Positions 10,803-21,622 of a stretch of DNA of 64,000 nt are shown one piece after another (position 1 is the first letter of the stretch; the number at the start of each line of letters is the position of its first letter). The DNA is from Macrothele yani (Eukaryota; Arthropoda; Arachnida; Araneae; Macrothelidae). A program made the position numbers and the translations under genes. The notes under the pieces were generated by a model. That model worked only from the letters and a program-made list of their open reading frames with translations. It did no database searches and was not told the origin of the DNA. The stretch lies in NCBI GenBank assembly GCA_039090855.1, contig CM077005.1, positions 72,598,607 through 72,662,606 on the forward strand, written 5' to 3'.

Positions 10803-11980
10803 TGCCAAAGGTAATTGTTGCAACACCGTCTTGACACGTTAACACATTTATTTGAAAAACACAAGATATAAAACTACATCGAGATCAAGTTACAAATAAA
10901 ATTTCTTACACCATTCACAGGAAACCCACCCATGTACCCCATCATTATACCGAGTTCATCTTTCCATCCACGTCATCAAAATTTGACAACTTTCCATGCG
11001 TACGTAAAAAGGCCTACACTTGTACATCAAATGAAGCACTCAAGGAATCTGAGTTGGACAAAATCAAGGAGCTTTCTCTCGTTAATGGTTATACTCCGGA
11101 AGTTGATCATTTTATAGCCAAATATGACAACTTCAGCACTTCTCTACTTCCAGTTAAGAAAATTTATAAATATATTGGCTCTATGCCTTATATCCCATCC
11201 ATTACAAATATATTACAGAAAGCATGTCATAAACATTCGTTGAATTTCGGTCTAAAAACCCAGAACCTCTTTACTTATATTAGGAAGGACAGATACGTAA
11301 CTAATATCTTGACATCTGCCGGAATCTATTTAATCTCACTAACAAAAAAGATCAGTAATAAAAAAAGTGTGTAATCCGGTTATGTGGGAAGTACCAAGAG
11401 ACACTTGAAGAATAGAATATTAAAACATCGAAGAGCCATTTCTAAAGCAAACTGTTCCACAGCCCTAGCTAGAGCCTGTGTACAAGAGATAGTCCAACCA
11501 AACTGGAATGACATTAAATTTATATCAGGCTTCAAAAACGAATGAAGGTTACGATACGGCGAGGCAATCGGGATCCAGAAATCAACGGATTCATGCTGCA
11601 AGAGCAACCAATCTTACTCCCAACACCTTGGAAACAACTCATTTATCTAGAGAGACCAACCAACAATTTCCACAGAGATGGCAACAACCACACGGGCTGA
11701 GGGGCTAATCATTAACCTACCTGACACACCCAGTTACCCGTGTCCGTGGGAAATTTTTCGAGAACGCCAGTCTACAAGCTGGACTTGCGGTGGATCGCAC
11801 AGATCGGCTTCTGGAAACTTTTAACTATGACTATGTGAAGTTTGGTTTCTTTTTTTATTTTAGTATTTTATTAGTGCACGCCTGACGATGGGATCATATC
11901 GAGCATCCCGAAAGTGCTTGTGTTTTCAAATAAATGTGTTAACGTGTCAAGACGGTGTTGCAACAATTGCCTTTGGAATT
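10803..11980 (+). mobile_element. Penelope-like element 1: 3' part with inverted terminal copy
   Basis: The sequence at 10803-10865 is the near-perfect reverse complement of about 11920-11980 (about 57 of 60 bases, core gcaacaccgtcttgacacgt). Between them is plus-strand Penelope-type coding with a GIY-YIG endonuclease, followed by a cctgacgatgggatc segment typical of Penelope 3' ends. Full elements are longer and encode reverse transcriptase upstream, so this is a 5'-truncated copy carrying an inverted scrap of its own 3' end. Confidence 0.75.
11054..11560 (+). pseudogene. Penelope-like retroelement C-terminus with GIY-YIG endonuclease
   Basis: The frame from 11054 reads through linker sequence (FTYIRKDRYVTN) to AGIYLISL (GIY at 11321) and then GYVGSTKRHLKNRILKHRRA (YVG at 11381), the two halves of the GIY-YIG nuclease core with the conserved Arg-Ile-Lys-His helix after it. 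A TAA at 11372-11374 interrupts the frame between the two halves, and the GIY to YVG distance is longer than the usual 10-12 residues. In complete Penelope-like elements this nuclease follows a telomerase-like reverse transcriptase and cuts the target DNA. Here the reverse transcriptase is absent and the frame ends by about 11545. It is a dead 3' fragment. Confidence 0.8.
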
Positions 11981-12129
11981 TTTCGACACGTATACCCAAC
12001 CAACAAGGATTACTTGTTTAACCCTACCCTTGAAAAACGTGTATTATTACCATTACATTTTACCCTTATTTCTCAAAATAATTTCCACCAAGAGTGATAA
12101 ACTTATATCATCACATTATTAGTGCGTCG

Positions 12130-12560
12130 AGGTTTTGGGACTGCTTCTGTTTATTTTGTGTTCCTGGTCAGTTCTTTAGGCACCTACCAAGCGCACACTT
12201 TCCGTAAATCCAAATGATCATGCATTATGATGTAGACAAAACCACGAGAACACCCTATTGTAGTTGATAAACTGTCTAGTTTTACTCGCCTGTTAGCTAG
12301 AATCATCTCCACCAGCCTCACAGTTTTGCTTATGTCGCAATCTGAACAGGACTAGCGAGTTGGTCTTTATCAGCAAATTTTGAGCATCCTTCAGAGCACA
12401 ATTCAGTTGTGCACCGCTTTACTCGACAAACATTTCACAACTTAAACAGGAAACATTTCCGTATGAACACCCTTTGAAGGAAGTCCGTTTTCTCGAAGGA
12501 AACGCACAATAGCACGCTGCTCGTTGGTCGTACCCTCCTCGAGCCCGCTCGGCATTTGTA
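12130..12560 (-). pseudogene. Mariner-type helix-turn-helix N-terminus, isolated
   Basis: On the minus strand, with several frame changes, one reads EQRAIVRFLRENGLPSKGVH and MFPV, then KCLSSKAVHN, followed by SLSTTIGCSRGFVYIIMHDH and LRKVCAW-stop-VPKEL. These are the two DNA-binding helix-turn-helix segments of a mariner transposase family that I remember as abundant in some insects. Stops replace conserved Trp codons. No catalytic domain follows: the sequence runs out near 12130, about 150 bp from the right end of Penelope-like element 1. It is a remnant too fragmented to appear as a long frame. Confidence 0.65.
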
Positions 12561-12789
12561 ATCTGAGCTGTGCATGCGGATGTAATACCTAGCACCTGCT
12601 ACGTTGAACTACGAGTAAGTGGGATTGTGCTGCCACGTAGTGGCACCTTTAGAAACTAAAAGCTACCATTATGAGCTATTCAACAACTTGTGACTTATTT
12701 ACTGACTTCACCTCGTACATGCTATCAAGTAGTGATTTAATTTCTGAAGGATTATATGAATGCTATGAACGAGGACACAGCATAATGTG

Positions 12790-13620
12790 GGCTGAATAAG
12801 TATGTCGTATGACCGAAATGCAAGGCCATATATTCGGCAACAAGACGAGGCATCGAGTAGCAATTTCGCGGAAGGTGTCCTGAAGTATCACCGACCATGC
12901 GTCGTGATGTGTCACGATTTGAACAGTGTCCACAATTCGTCGATATTGCGGAGGGTTCTTACAGAGACTTTAAGTCGCCTGTCCATGACGTCCCACACAT
13001 TCTCTATTGGGTAGAACTCTGGGGATTGCGCTGCCTAGGGGTTTACACCTTAAGAAGTGGGAGGCACTGTAGGGACTATCTGCTCGTGTGTGCGATGTGC
13101 GTGAGGGCGTTATCTTGTTGAAATTTTGCGTCAAAGATCCCACGGAGACACGGTAATAAAACGATCTGCACTACGTATCGTCGTGCTGATATTTTATCTA
13201 CTATGCGTATCAGCTGTCACTGAGGCTGTTGAAACTGATAGCGTCCCAAATCTGGCTGAAAAGCCGTATGGCGTTCACGGATGGCAGCAAGATCAGATCG
13301 GTGAGCACAACGTTTTTAGACTCTCAGACGGCTATCATCAGAGCTGAGATTGATACGGAAGCGAGACTCGTCGCTGAATACGATACGGTTTCATTCGTCC
13401 TGCAATGCATGTTTGGTATGGCCACACTGTAGGCCAGCGCCACGATGTGATGCTGTGAGTGATAGTCGTCGCAATGGCTAGCGAAAGCGAAACCCCCTCA
13501 GCGAAACTGAGATTTACAGTCAGTGTCGATACGGGAATGTCAGCAACTGCTTGTCCACCACGAAACTTTGTAGGCATGAAGTGCTATGACCTAAGTTTTG
13601 CACCTCGTCACCCTGTTTTT
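12790..13620 (-). pseudogene. Tc1-like transposase, heavily decayed
   Basis: The minus strand, read through frame changes, shows the Tc1 order of motifs. PLRRLSLTASHRGAGLQ is followed by IVFSDESRFRINL (first Asp, near 13370), then FQQDNALTHIAHTSR (second Asp, near 13100) and YPIENVWDVMDRRL (the Glu, near 13010). That is the DD34E catalytic set. Stop codons and at least three frameshifts are present, including one between the second Asp and the Glu. Terminal repeats were not found. The part upstream of the first Asp, with the DNA-binding domain, is barely recognisable. Confidence 0.78.
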
Positions 13621-14549
13621 GAATTTCGATTTGTTTTACAAGATATTAAATTTCTAAATTTCACAAAATTCTCTATTTCGCGATGGGATCCATTTAAAAA
13701 ATCGGATATATAACAAAGTATAAATCATAACGTTTTGCAATTTTACAGCATAAATTTACACGTATCATCCCTTTTTTACAAAAAAAAAAAAAATTAAGAA
13801 AAAGTCATTTTCTGATTTTTAAGCATTTTTTAACCCTTTAACCGGCTGGAACGAATTAACTCGGAGCAAAATGGGCAGAAATCAGCTCGAACAAATATAT
13901 TCATTGTCTAAAAAGTAGGCCGAACGCGAGTGGAATAAGTGAACCTGCGCATCAGATATCGTTGCTTTTCCTTTAGGCTTTTCATCAAAAGTGGATTAAG
14001 TGGAATGATTGCTATAAATGCTTTCTGTCTGACTACGTTTTCCGCTAAAAATGCTATAAAAATGGCTATGAACTTAAAAAAAAGTAGAGAAAAAATGTTA
14101 CTTGTTTTTACCTAGTGGCATGATGTCTGTGTCAAGGAAACCAGTTGTTCCCAATCATTCCTTGGGTCACCGAGCAGAGAAAATAGGACTATACGGGAAT
14201 CAGACTATAGCCTATTAGACTAAGGATTTTAAGGGAGCACTCGTCACCAGCGACAGATTTACAGTCGATATTGCTGAAATCAGATGGGAAGGGAATTGCT
14301 TTGCTGTAGCTTTCGTAAAACCTATCCGCTATGTGAACATATCTGTTTTAAGATAATAGAAGATTTTGGGTACCGTTTGGTTCAGGTACATTGGCCGCTT
14401 AAGGGGTTAAAGACGCAAAGGAAAGGAACGAACGGCTCCTCTGTCTTCACGATAACCACACAGGAACGTTCTGGTCCCATGACCTGCTGCCATGGTGACG
14501 CAGAGAATTTCTTATGTATATGCTTTGTTGGTAAAGCTATCTCAGTTGT
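13621..14549. other. Spacer, nothing recognised
   Basis: A+T-rich with an A run at 13782-13794. An 89-codon frame at 14284-14553 shows no recognisable family and ends inside the neighbouring foldback element. Confidence 0.45.
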
Positions 14550-14995
14550 TTAAGGTGGACGTCAAGTAATTTTGCTTCCTATACTTCCAATGGACAAACT
14601 TTTGTACACATTTTCTTCACAATTAATGCGTTCCCAAAGATGGAAATTTGAATATCGGTTAAAATAGCTTCATTTTATAACTTGGAATATTTAATATTTT
14701 CTAAAACATAACCATAAGTATGTAATCCAACATTTGTATGTCTACTGACGTCATCAAAGTACAGGTCGCGCCATCTTTTTTCTGGTTCCAACACCACCAA
14801 AGGAGAAGTTATTGATTTTTAATATAATTATCGTTCTGTTTTAGAAAATATTAAGTATTCCAAGTTATAATATGAAGTTATTTTAATCGATGTTCAAATT
14901 TTCATCCTTGGGAACACACTAATTGTGAAGGAAATGCGTACAAAAGTTTCTCCATTGGAAGTATATGAAGCAAAATTACTTGACGTCCACCTTAA
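14550..14995. mobile_element. 446-bp foldback element flanked by TTAA
   Basis: Two arms of about 165 bp, 14554-14717 and 14825-14991, are reverse complements of each other at roughly 88% by eye; the outermost 40 bases differ at one or two positions (ggtggacgtcaagtaatttt...). TTAA lies at 14550-14553 and 14992-14995, which would fit a piggyBac-type target duplication. The loop (about 105 bp) has no coding potential. Confidence 0.8.
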
Positions 14996-15527
14996 CGGTT
15001 TAGCATGACGGTTTACGGTTTGCGGAAATGCTTTTGAGACCGCTATTGTTTTCCTCAGTGGTAAATTTAGTAAGTGCTATAAGTTAAAACGACAAAGGTC
15101 CGACCTTCCAAAAGTGAACGACAGTAAAAAAACACTGAAACTTCGGAATAACAAGCCTTATTTACCTAGACATACAATAAAAATTGAAATTTATGTAAAA
15201 TTTCCAGTTTTTATTTCATGTGATATACTCGGAGATCAGGCTGCAGGGCCCGAGCGCTGCTCTGGAAACGAGCGTAGCGAGCCTAGAGGCTCATCCCCTA
15301 GTGTTACAAAAAGAGTTTGTGGGTTTAATATTTTTTATTGCAACTATTTTTCTTCTCTAGTCACCATTCAATCCAAGAACGTATTAGTTTTGTACAAACA
15401 GCTTACAGAGATACACACACACACAGTCGCTTTATCTATTTAGATTACCAGCTGTTATTCACGAGGTACCCAACGATCCAGTTTTCCGACCATTCCAATA
15501 GACGGAATTCTCCTCATGGCAGTCGTT
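14996..15527. other. Spacer, nothing recognised
   Basis: Contains a GC-richer 60-bp patch (15240-15300) and a short CA repeat near 15412-15424. A 109-codon frame at 15114-15443 has no recognisable family. Confidence 0.45.
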
Positions 15528-16200
15528 TCATGAACTGGAAATACACATACCTGCCACTGAATTAGAAACATTTATCCAATACCGGCTTGGACCTCCTTTA
15601 TCTCGAATTACAGCACGTATGCAGTATGGTATAGATTCCACAAGCTGTTGGAATGCAGCAAGGTGTTGGAGTGTACAGTCCTTTAACTGGCTCAGGTCTG
15701 ACGGAAGAAGACTTTCCCCGGACTTATTTTTCCAACATGTCTCATTCATTCTCAATAGGGTTCATATTCTGGCTTTGTGGTGAGTGGAAATCACAGGTGG
15801 TGGAAGTCACGGTCATGCTACTTAATCTATTGCTGAACGCATGCTTGCGCGAAGGACAGTAGCATTGTCGTCCACGAAACAGCTGTCACCGACTGGACAA
15901 AAAGTAAACGTTGCAGGATGGACTTAATCGACAACAATGTTAAGGTACTCCTTGCATGACTCCTGATCTCACAGTAATATCAGAGGAACCGTTTCATAGC
16001 AACAGAACGTGCCTTACATTATGACATTACCTCCAGAACCTCGAATTTTGTTTACAAGGCGTGCTGTGTCGGTTGCTTAATGGGCCTCGCACCAAACTCT
16101 TTGCCTACCGTCTGTAAAGACAGAACAATGTGTACCGCGACACGTTGGATCACATGATTTCCATCCGTCCTACGGTGTTCAGTCACGGTGTTTCTGAAGG
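15528..16200 (-). pseudogene. Tc1-like transposase, decayed C-terminal two-thirds
   Basis: The minus strand shows GGNVIM (the GGGSVMVWG block of Tc1 enzymes), then a run ending in VGDSCFVDDNATVLRA with the second catalytic Asp near 15870. After frame changes the open C-terminus (15528-15755) reads LPPSDLSQLKD-like sequence with LLPSDLSQLKDCTLQHL and VIRDKGGPSRYWI, the standard end of one Tc1 subgroup. The SPDLNPIE block is garbled, and the first Asp region shows only FTDGRQRVW. The element lies directly beside a better-preserved Tc1 copy (16254-17471), in the same orientation, with about 50 bp between. Confidence 0.75.
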
Positions 16201-16253
16201 CACTGAAGGCGAACTTTCAGCTTTTTCGCAGAAATCAGTGATTTCCATATATA

Positions 16254-17471
16254 CACTGGAGAGCAATTGAATTAGAGATACCTGTCTAGTAACGTGTAGC
16301 ACCACTTAATGTCCTGATGACGGCGGCGATTAGTCTCAGCATGGACTCGACAAGACACCGGAAGCGTTGGGAAGCCATGCGGTTCCACGAACCCTGAACA
16401 AGCTCCCACAGTTCACGAAGATTTGATGGAGGGGGTCAGAGCCTCGAACATCTTTCTCGATAGCATCCCAGATGTGCTCGATGGGATTGAGGTCAGGTGT
16501 CCTAGCTGGCCAAGGAAGCGAGGTCACGTCAGTGGAGTGTTCAGCCAACCATTCGGATACAATTCGGGAGCGATGGCACGGTGCATTGTCTTGTTGCAGG
16601 ATGAGGCCCCCAGTGGGATGTTGAAGACGCACAAACGGGAGAAAATAGTCATCCAGGATATCCCGGTAACGTTGACCTGTGAGGGACGATGTTACACGTA
16701 CCAGGGGTCCCATTTCAGTCCCCGTAAACAGTCCCCAGACGAGAATGCCACCCCCACCAGCTTGAAGAGTACCCTGCTGACCAGAAGGATCCATCACTTC
16801 ATGTGGTTTGCACCGTACTCGTTCCCTGCCATTCGCATGTACCAACGTGAATCTCGACTCATCAGTCCAGGCAACATTGTTCAACATGTCTTGGGTCCAG
16901 TGGCGATGTGCCCACGCCCATGCTAATCTTTGCACCCTGTGATGTGCGGTCAGCAACGTACCCTCGTGGAACGATGGCTTCTGTACCCCATAGCGAGGAG
17001 ATGGTTCTGGATGGTGTGACTGTTTACACGTTTTTGTGCACCAGCGTTAAATTGTCGAGTGATTTCTTGCACTGTGGGCCATCTATCCGCTGTTACAATG
17101 CGAGCTAGCCGAAGATCATCCCGCTCATTCACACGCTGTTGTCCACGGCAGTAGGTCCTTGCAGGGGTGTTTTTCCTGGATTCGATGTACTCACGGTACA
17201 CCCATGACACAGTGGCTCGTAAAAATCCCAGTGCCTGCACGACTTCCGAAATGGAGTGACCCATTCGTCAGGCCCCGACAATTTGCTCACGATTAAATGC
17301 GCTTAGATCGTTCGTCTTACCCATACTGCGTTCGACTCTTACTGATTCTCGTCGCATCACTCCTTATATTGTCGGATCGCTGCATACGTCATGTCATTTC
17401 CGTTTACAGGTCCGCTCACAGCGCCACATTTGCATAACGCCAGCTTTCTCTAATTCAATTGCTCTTCAATG
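16254..17471 (-). mobile_element. Tc1-like element with TIRs and TA duplication
   Basis: The inverted ends are cactggagagcaattgaatt (16254 on) and its near-complement at 17447-17471 (about 22 of 25). TA flanks both sides (16252-16253 and 17472-17473). Length is 1,218 bp, slightly short for Tc1. Confidence 0.92.
16336..17324 (-). pseudogene. Tc1-like DD34E transposase with one stop and frameshifts
   Basis: The likely start is the ATG at 17322-17324 (MGKTNDLSAFNREQIVGA), interrupted after 18 codons by TGA. The frame then reopens from MGHSISEVVQALG and carries the paired helix-turn-helix DNA-binding region down to about 16950. A one-base shift leads into the catalytic domain: NVAWTDESRFTLVH (first Asp), LILQQDNAPCHRS (second Asp) and TPDLNPIEHIWDAIE (Glu), with GGGGILVWGLF in between. 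A second shift after the Glu changes the C-terminus. All three catalytic residues are present, so this is a fairly recent death compared with neighbouring copies. Confidence 0.9.
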
Positions 17472-17503
17472 TACATGCCATTGCCAGTACCGATCCTCAC
17501 CAC

Positions 17504-17708
17504 TTTTTTTTTTGATTGAAGGTTTAACGACCACCGTGAGCAACTCAATGGGCTATAAGCAGTCGCCCGTCCCTAATTTAGGGTCACATAACATTCAAGA
17601 CAAACATAACATTCATGCCTCACCGGGCCTCACCGGGATTCGAACCCTGACCCCTTTCAGACTAATGATCAGAGGCCATCGCTTGGACCACTGCGCCACC
17701 GGGGCGGC
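17504..17708 (-). mobile_element. SINE-A copy
   Basis: Poly-T at 17504-17513, then the complement of the family tail, body and tRNA head (B box complement gattcgaacc, end ccaccggggcggc). The body is shortened, and the B-box region carries a short internal duplication (cctcaccggg twice). No clear target duplication. Confidence 0.85.
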
Positions 17709-17811
17709 TCTCTTCAATTCTGTGCGCATATTTCGTTGATATATTAATTGGAATCCGCCTTAATTAAATTCACTCACGATGCACCATTTATCGAACTCCG
17801 AGTGATCCTTT

Positions 17812-17962
17812 GCCACCCCGGTGGCGAAGTGGTCTAAGCGATGGTTTCTGATCATTCGTTCGGAAAGGGGTCCGAGTTCGAATCCCGGTGAGGCATGAAT
17901 GTTGGGTTTGTTCTACGGCGCTGTTTCTCTCCCTTCCCTGTAACCAGTGACCCTTAAAAAAA
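17812..17962 (+). mobile_element. Short SINE-A copy ending early, 10-bp target duplication
   Basis: Complete tRNA head, but the body stops at ccagtgaccctt and is followed directly by 7 A. The direct repeat tgatcctttg lies at 17803-17812 and 17963-17972. The missing 3' third was therefore absent when it inserted. Confidence 0.88.
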
Positions 17963-17972
17963 TGATCCTTTG

Positions 17973-18988
17973 TTTTTCCTATTGTACTCAATACTACTGA
18001 CGACCAGCAGTCTTAAATATTTCCCCTAGATCACGTGGTGACTCACGTGACCACATGTTTTGCATATACGCTGCGTAAGTGATATTTACTTACATCTGCA
18101 TAAAAGTTTCTAATTCAGTAGCCGGTGTGTGAATATCGGCAATGTCTTAATAGGTTTAGTGCGGGTCGGCTTCCGTTATTACCAATAGTTTTTTATGACG
18201 CATATCAGGAAGGCGTCCACCACGGGACCAACAGTAACTTCAATCGTCCAATCACATGAGTGAAACTTTGTGAGCCAGTTTCTCTCATTAAAGCATCCGT
18301 ATCCTTATACAGTGCATATGCTCCCATGATGTTCCGAGGCCGTTCTTTTTTTATCAAACGCAAAAACAACAAAAAATCAAAAAACAAAAAAACGAACATT
18401 GACGAATGCACACTTTATCAAAACTCCTGTCAACACCTCAAATGCTACACACTAAACGAGCTGCAATTGCTAAAGCTGTTGTTTTGTATTGCGACAAAGC
18501 TTCAGCCCACTAGCTGCACCATGCTGCTATGCTTTCAATGCCTTATGCAAAGTTTCCTAACCGGGCAACCATAAAAGTAAGAACTTCTGCATTTACCTGA
18601 TACTTAGGGGAGAAATTATTGGCCATAATCTAAAGACTAATCATTTGATGTTACCGAAATATGCGTTTCTGCGGTTCGGTTTTGCTTTTATTTCGGAAGG
18701 GAATTATTTCGTTATTCTTTCTTCCATATAAGTCTGTTACTTGCCCTTTCGTTAGGCCCCGCAAGCTGAAATGAAAAAAGAATTGTCATCTAATTTGGCT
18801 GGCCAAACTGTTATGAAAATTAATACAGGGTTACAGAGTTACAAATGAAATAGACAGTTTCAACATTTTATAAAACCAAAGCCATGGAAGATATTGACAC
18901 TCACGATGCACCATTGTACCGATTTTATTATACAGATGACGTCACTAAAAGATTGTCGTTCTCACTGTCACGTGACCAACCAGGCAAG
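17973..18988. other. Spacer, nothing recognised
   Basis: A+T-rich. An A-rich run of imperfect aaaaac/aaaatc units lies at 18358-18395. No family was recognised. Confidence 0.45.
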
Positions 18989-19480
18989 ATGGCCCCAAAT
19001 GCTGTGGAGAAGGCGTTCTGTGTGCTTGAATGAAGCAAAAAGGATCCTGTTACTGTTATTTCAACGGCGTTTTAGAACACGTTTCAAAAAATCATCGCCG
19101 AAAAGACAATCCATCTACGACTGGCATAAGAAATTTGAAACAAGAGGATGTTTGTATAAAAGTGAAAGTCCAGGGAAACCACATGTATCCGATGAACCAG
19201 AGGAGCGTGTTTGTACCCTTTACAAACGCAGTCTAAGGAAATCCACAACGACGGAGATGTCGGGAGTTACAAATTCCACAACCGACTGTTTGGAAAATTT
19301 TGAGGAAATGACCGATAATGACTCTCTACAAACTGCAGTTATTGCAAAGTCTAAGTAACAATGACAGAACCACAGGTCGCGATTTCTGTACGGAAAGACT
19401 GGATTGTTTTAAAGAAGATGGATCTAATTTTCAGCGACAAATCGACATTCCATTTAAATGGGAAAGTTAAGTTTTAGTAT
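18989..19480 (+). pseudogene. N-terminal half of a mariner-related transposase
   Basis: From the ATG at 18989 one reads NAVEKAFCVLE and then a TGA. With a frame change this continues QRRFRTRFKKSSPKRQSIY and DWHKKFETRGCLYK, then SPGKPHVSDEPEERV. This is the helix-turn-helix type (I recall DUF4817-like) found in an arthropod transposase group. Near 19420-19460 comes LIFSDKSTFHLNGKV, the first catalytic Asp with Glu replaced by Lys. Nothing follows: the element is cut off close to where Penelope-like element 2 begins (about 19535). The domain boundary, frame changes and truncation mark it as dead. Confidence 0.7.
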
Positions 19481-19740
19481 TTTTATATGGAAAACATTGC
19501 GTCGAGTTCTTGATCTTAATGGCCACAGTCTTTTGACGATTATATATATTAAGAGAACACAACGTGGTTTGCCATAAATATTTATTTTTTCAAGTCGACC
19601 ATGGTTTTGCTGGATATTGACCTAGTTTCATCAGGACGAATGGCACGCAAATATTCAAATTGTATATGAATCATAAATGGTGTTTACAGTCATGGGGTTT
19701 GGTTAGATACTTCCACGCGCTTCATAGAAAAAACAAACAA

Positions 19741-20060
19741 AATAAGCTTTTTCGGATCAATGGACTATGCTGAAGACAAAAACACGCGGGGAATTTATCA
19801 CATTTCCTGTGAATATGGTGCTTCGTATATAGGACACACCCGTAGAGCCTTGCGTTTTCGATTGAAGGAGCACAAGACCTACATTCGGAGCTGTGATCTA
19901 AAGAAGTTATCGATGGCTGAACACTGTTAAGAAAAGGACCATACATTTCTCTTTGAAGAAGCAATCTAATTGACAAGCCATATTCAACTACCAAGCTTGA
20001 TATTTTGGAAGTTTTCCATATATACCAGAAGTCTATGCAACTTGCTAATGACATAGCATC
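19741..20060 (+). pseudogene. Penelope-like GIY-YIG endonuclease C-terminus
   Basis: The frame reads KNTRGIYHISCEYGASYIGH with GIY at 19790-19798 and YIG about ten residues later, the normal GIY-YIG spacing. The helix RRALRFRLKEHKT and SMAEHC follow. A stop replaces the codon after AEHC, then EKDHTFLFEEAI and another stop. The Cys in HISCEYG matches the position of the zinc-binding Cys seen in Penelope-type nucleases, as I remember them. The reverse transcriptase is absent. It is a better-preserved nuclease core than the one at 11.3 kb. Confidence 0.85.
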
Positions 20061-20136
20061 CACCCAATTTTTATCAAGCGCGTGGAAGCAACTAACCAAA
20101 ACCAGTGACTGTAAACACCATTCATGATATCACCTA

Positions 20137-21484
20137 CACTGTTGGCCACCCAAAATGCAACACCAAGAAGGATGCATCCGATTGGCCTGAAATTCGCAGC
20201 ATGCGTCGCCCGCGAGAGGACATGCAAACGATTAGCTTTGCAGGGCATATGCAAATCATGTGCGCCCCGCACAGCAATGAGAAGCACTATAAGAAGACTG
20301 CACACAAGGCGGTGTGTAAGTGGTGGAAGTGTGTTGTGCTGCCTGACCTGTGCGTGGGAAGTTTCCTGATGCCTCGTCGCAGAATACGGCAGTCATTCCA
20401 GCACATTTCGGAGTTCGACAGAGGACGAATAGTGGCTTATCGCGACAGCGGTTTATCGTTCCGAGACATCGGCGCCCGTGTGGCGCGACATCCAGCCACA
20501 GTGAGGCGAGCACGGATTCGGCGGGTTCAAGAGGGACGGGCGGATCGACGTGAGCGTTTGCCGCAGACGCGACACACCACCAAACGAGAGGACCGGCATG
20601 TTGTGCGGCGGGCATTGACTGCTCGAACCACCACATCATGAACGTTAGAGCAGGAATTAGAGTGTGTTGCGCAGCAGCTTGTGCCAGCACGTACCGTTCG
20701 ACGTCGTCTGCAGGAGCGGGGACTTGTCGCACGGCACCCATTGCTCCGATTACCATTGACGTTACACCACCGGCGAGTGCGGCGACAGTGGGCCGTTGAA
20801 CGCCGCACATGCACTACGAAATGGCACGAAATTGTCTTCTCGGATGAATCCCGCTTCTGCCTGCAACACCACGATGGTTGGATCAACGTGTGGCGGCACC
20901 GCTGCGTGAGACTGTAAGACGCCTGCATTATGCATCGCCATACCGGTCCGTCATCTGGCCTTATGGTTTGGGGCGCAATTGTATATGACACCCGCACCCC
21001 TCTGGTAATCATCGCCGGTACACTCAACAACCACCGCTACATCTCCGACGTATTGGAGCCTGTAGTCCTCCCTTACCTGCAGGACCTGCCAGCGGACACG
21101 TTTCAACAGGACAATGTGTACCCGCTCGTGGCACGCGTCGTGCAACAATTCTTCAAGGCCCACTAGGTGTCACTGCTGCCACGGCCAGCCTGTTCTCCCG
21201 ATATGTCGCCCATCGAACACGTCTGGTTTCTGATCGGCAACCGAGTGGCCAGGCAAGCACGACCCGCGGCTACGCCTGATGAACTGTGGCAACGTGTGGA
21301 AGCAGCCTGGACCGATATACCGCAAGCCCACATTCAGAGTCTCTTTGATGTCTGCGTGTTCCGCTGGTCGCACGGGCCTGTAAGCTCAATCGTTTCATTT
21401 TTTTATCTGTTGTTATGTGTACAGTAAATCTGGCTTTGCTATCTCCTGTCCTTCTTGGTGTGGTATTTTGGGTGGCCAGTAGTG
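20137..21484 (+). mobile_element. Tc1-like element E inserted in Penelope-like element 2
   Basis: Inverted ends start cactgttggccacccaaaat at 20137 and mirror at 21484 (cactactggccacccaaaat on the complement). TA flanks at 20135-20136 and 21485-21486. It is 1,348 bp long and shares its ends with the copy at 23345-24744. Confidence 0.94.
20369..21427 (+). pseudogene. Tc1-like DD34E transposase, one frame with three stops
   Basis: Starting at the ATG at 20369 (MPRRRIRQSFQHISEFDRGR), a single reading frame runs to the TAG at 21425-21427, about 353 codons, broken only by TGA at 20639, TAA at 20915 and TAG at 21164. The N-terminus has a helix-turn-helix (GLSFRDIGARVARHPATVRR). The catalytic motifs are IVFSDESRFCLQHHDG (first Asp), TFQQDNVYP (second Asp) and SPDMSPIEHVWFLIGNR (Glu). 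The normal DNARPH after the second Asp is altered to DNVYP. There are no frameshifts, so this is a young loss. The C-terminus is probably altered past 21350. Confidence 0.94.
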
Positions 21485-21622
21485 TACAATTTGAACATGT
21501 ACGTGCCATTAATTCTGATGAAGCTAACGCAAGTCAATACCCGGCGAAACCATGGTCGACTTGAAAAAATAAATATTTGTCATAAACCACGTTGTATATA
21601 TATATCTTAATATATTGTGTCG

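Larger units (their letters stand above)
19535..21622 (+). mobile_element. Penelope-like element 2, inverted ends, split by a Tc1 element
   Basis: About 19535-19652 is the reverse complement of 21502-21622 with small gaps; the core caagtcgaccatgg is shared. Plus-strand GIY-YIG coding lies just inside. Without the Tc1 insert (20137-21484) the element is only about 740 bp. As in element 1, a 5'-truncated copy carries an inverted copy of its own 3' end at its left side. Confidence 0.78.

Noticed and set aside
16423..16926. 167-codon plus-strand frame
   Set aside because: Antisense of the Tc1 catalytic domain at 16336-16956.
20256..21030. Long minus-strand frames of 184 and 167 codons
   Set aside because: Opposite strand of the Tc1 transposase of element E, whose motifs are unambiguous on the plus strand.
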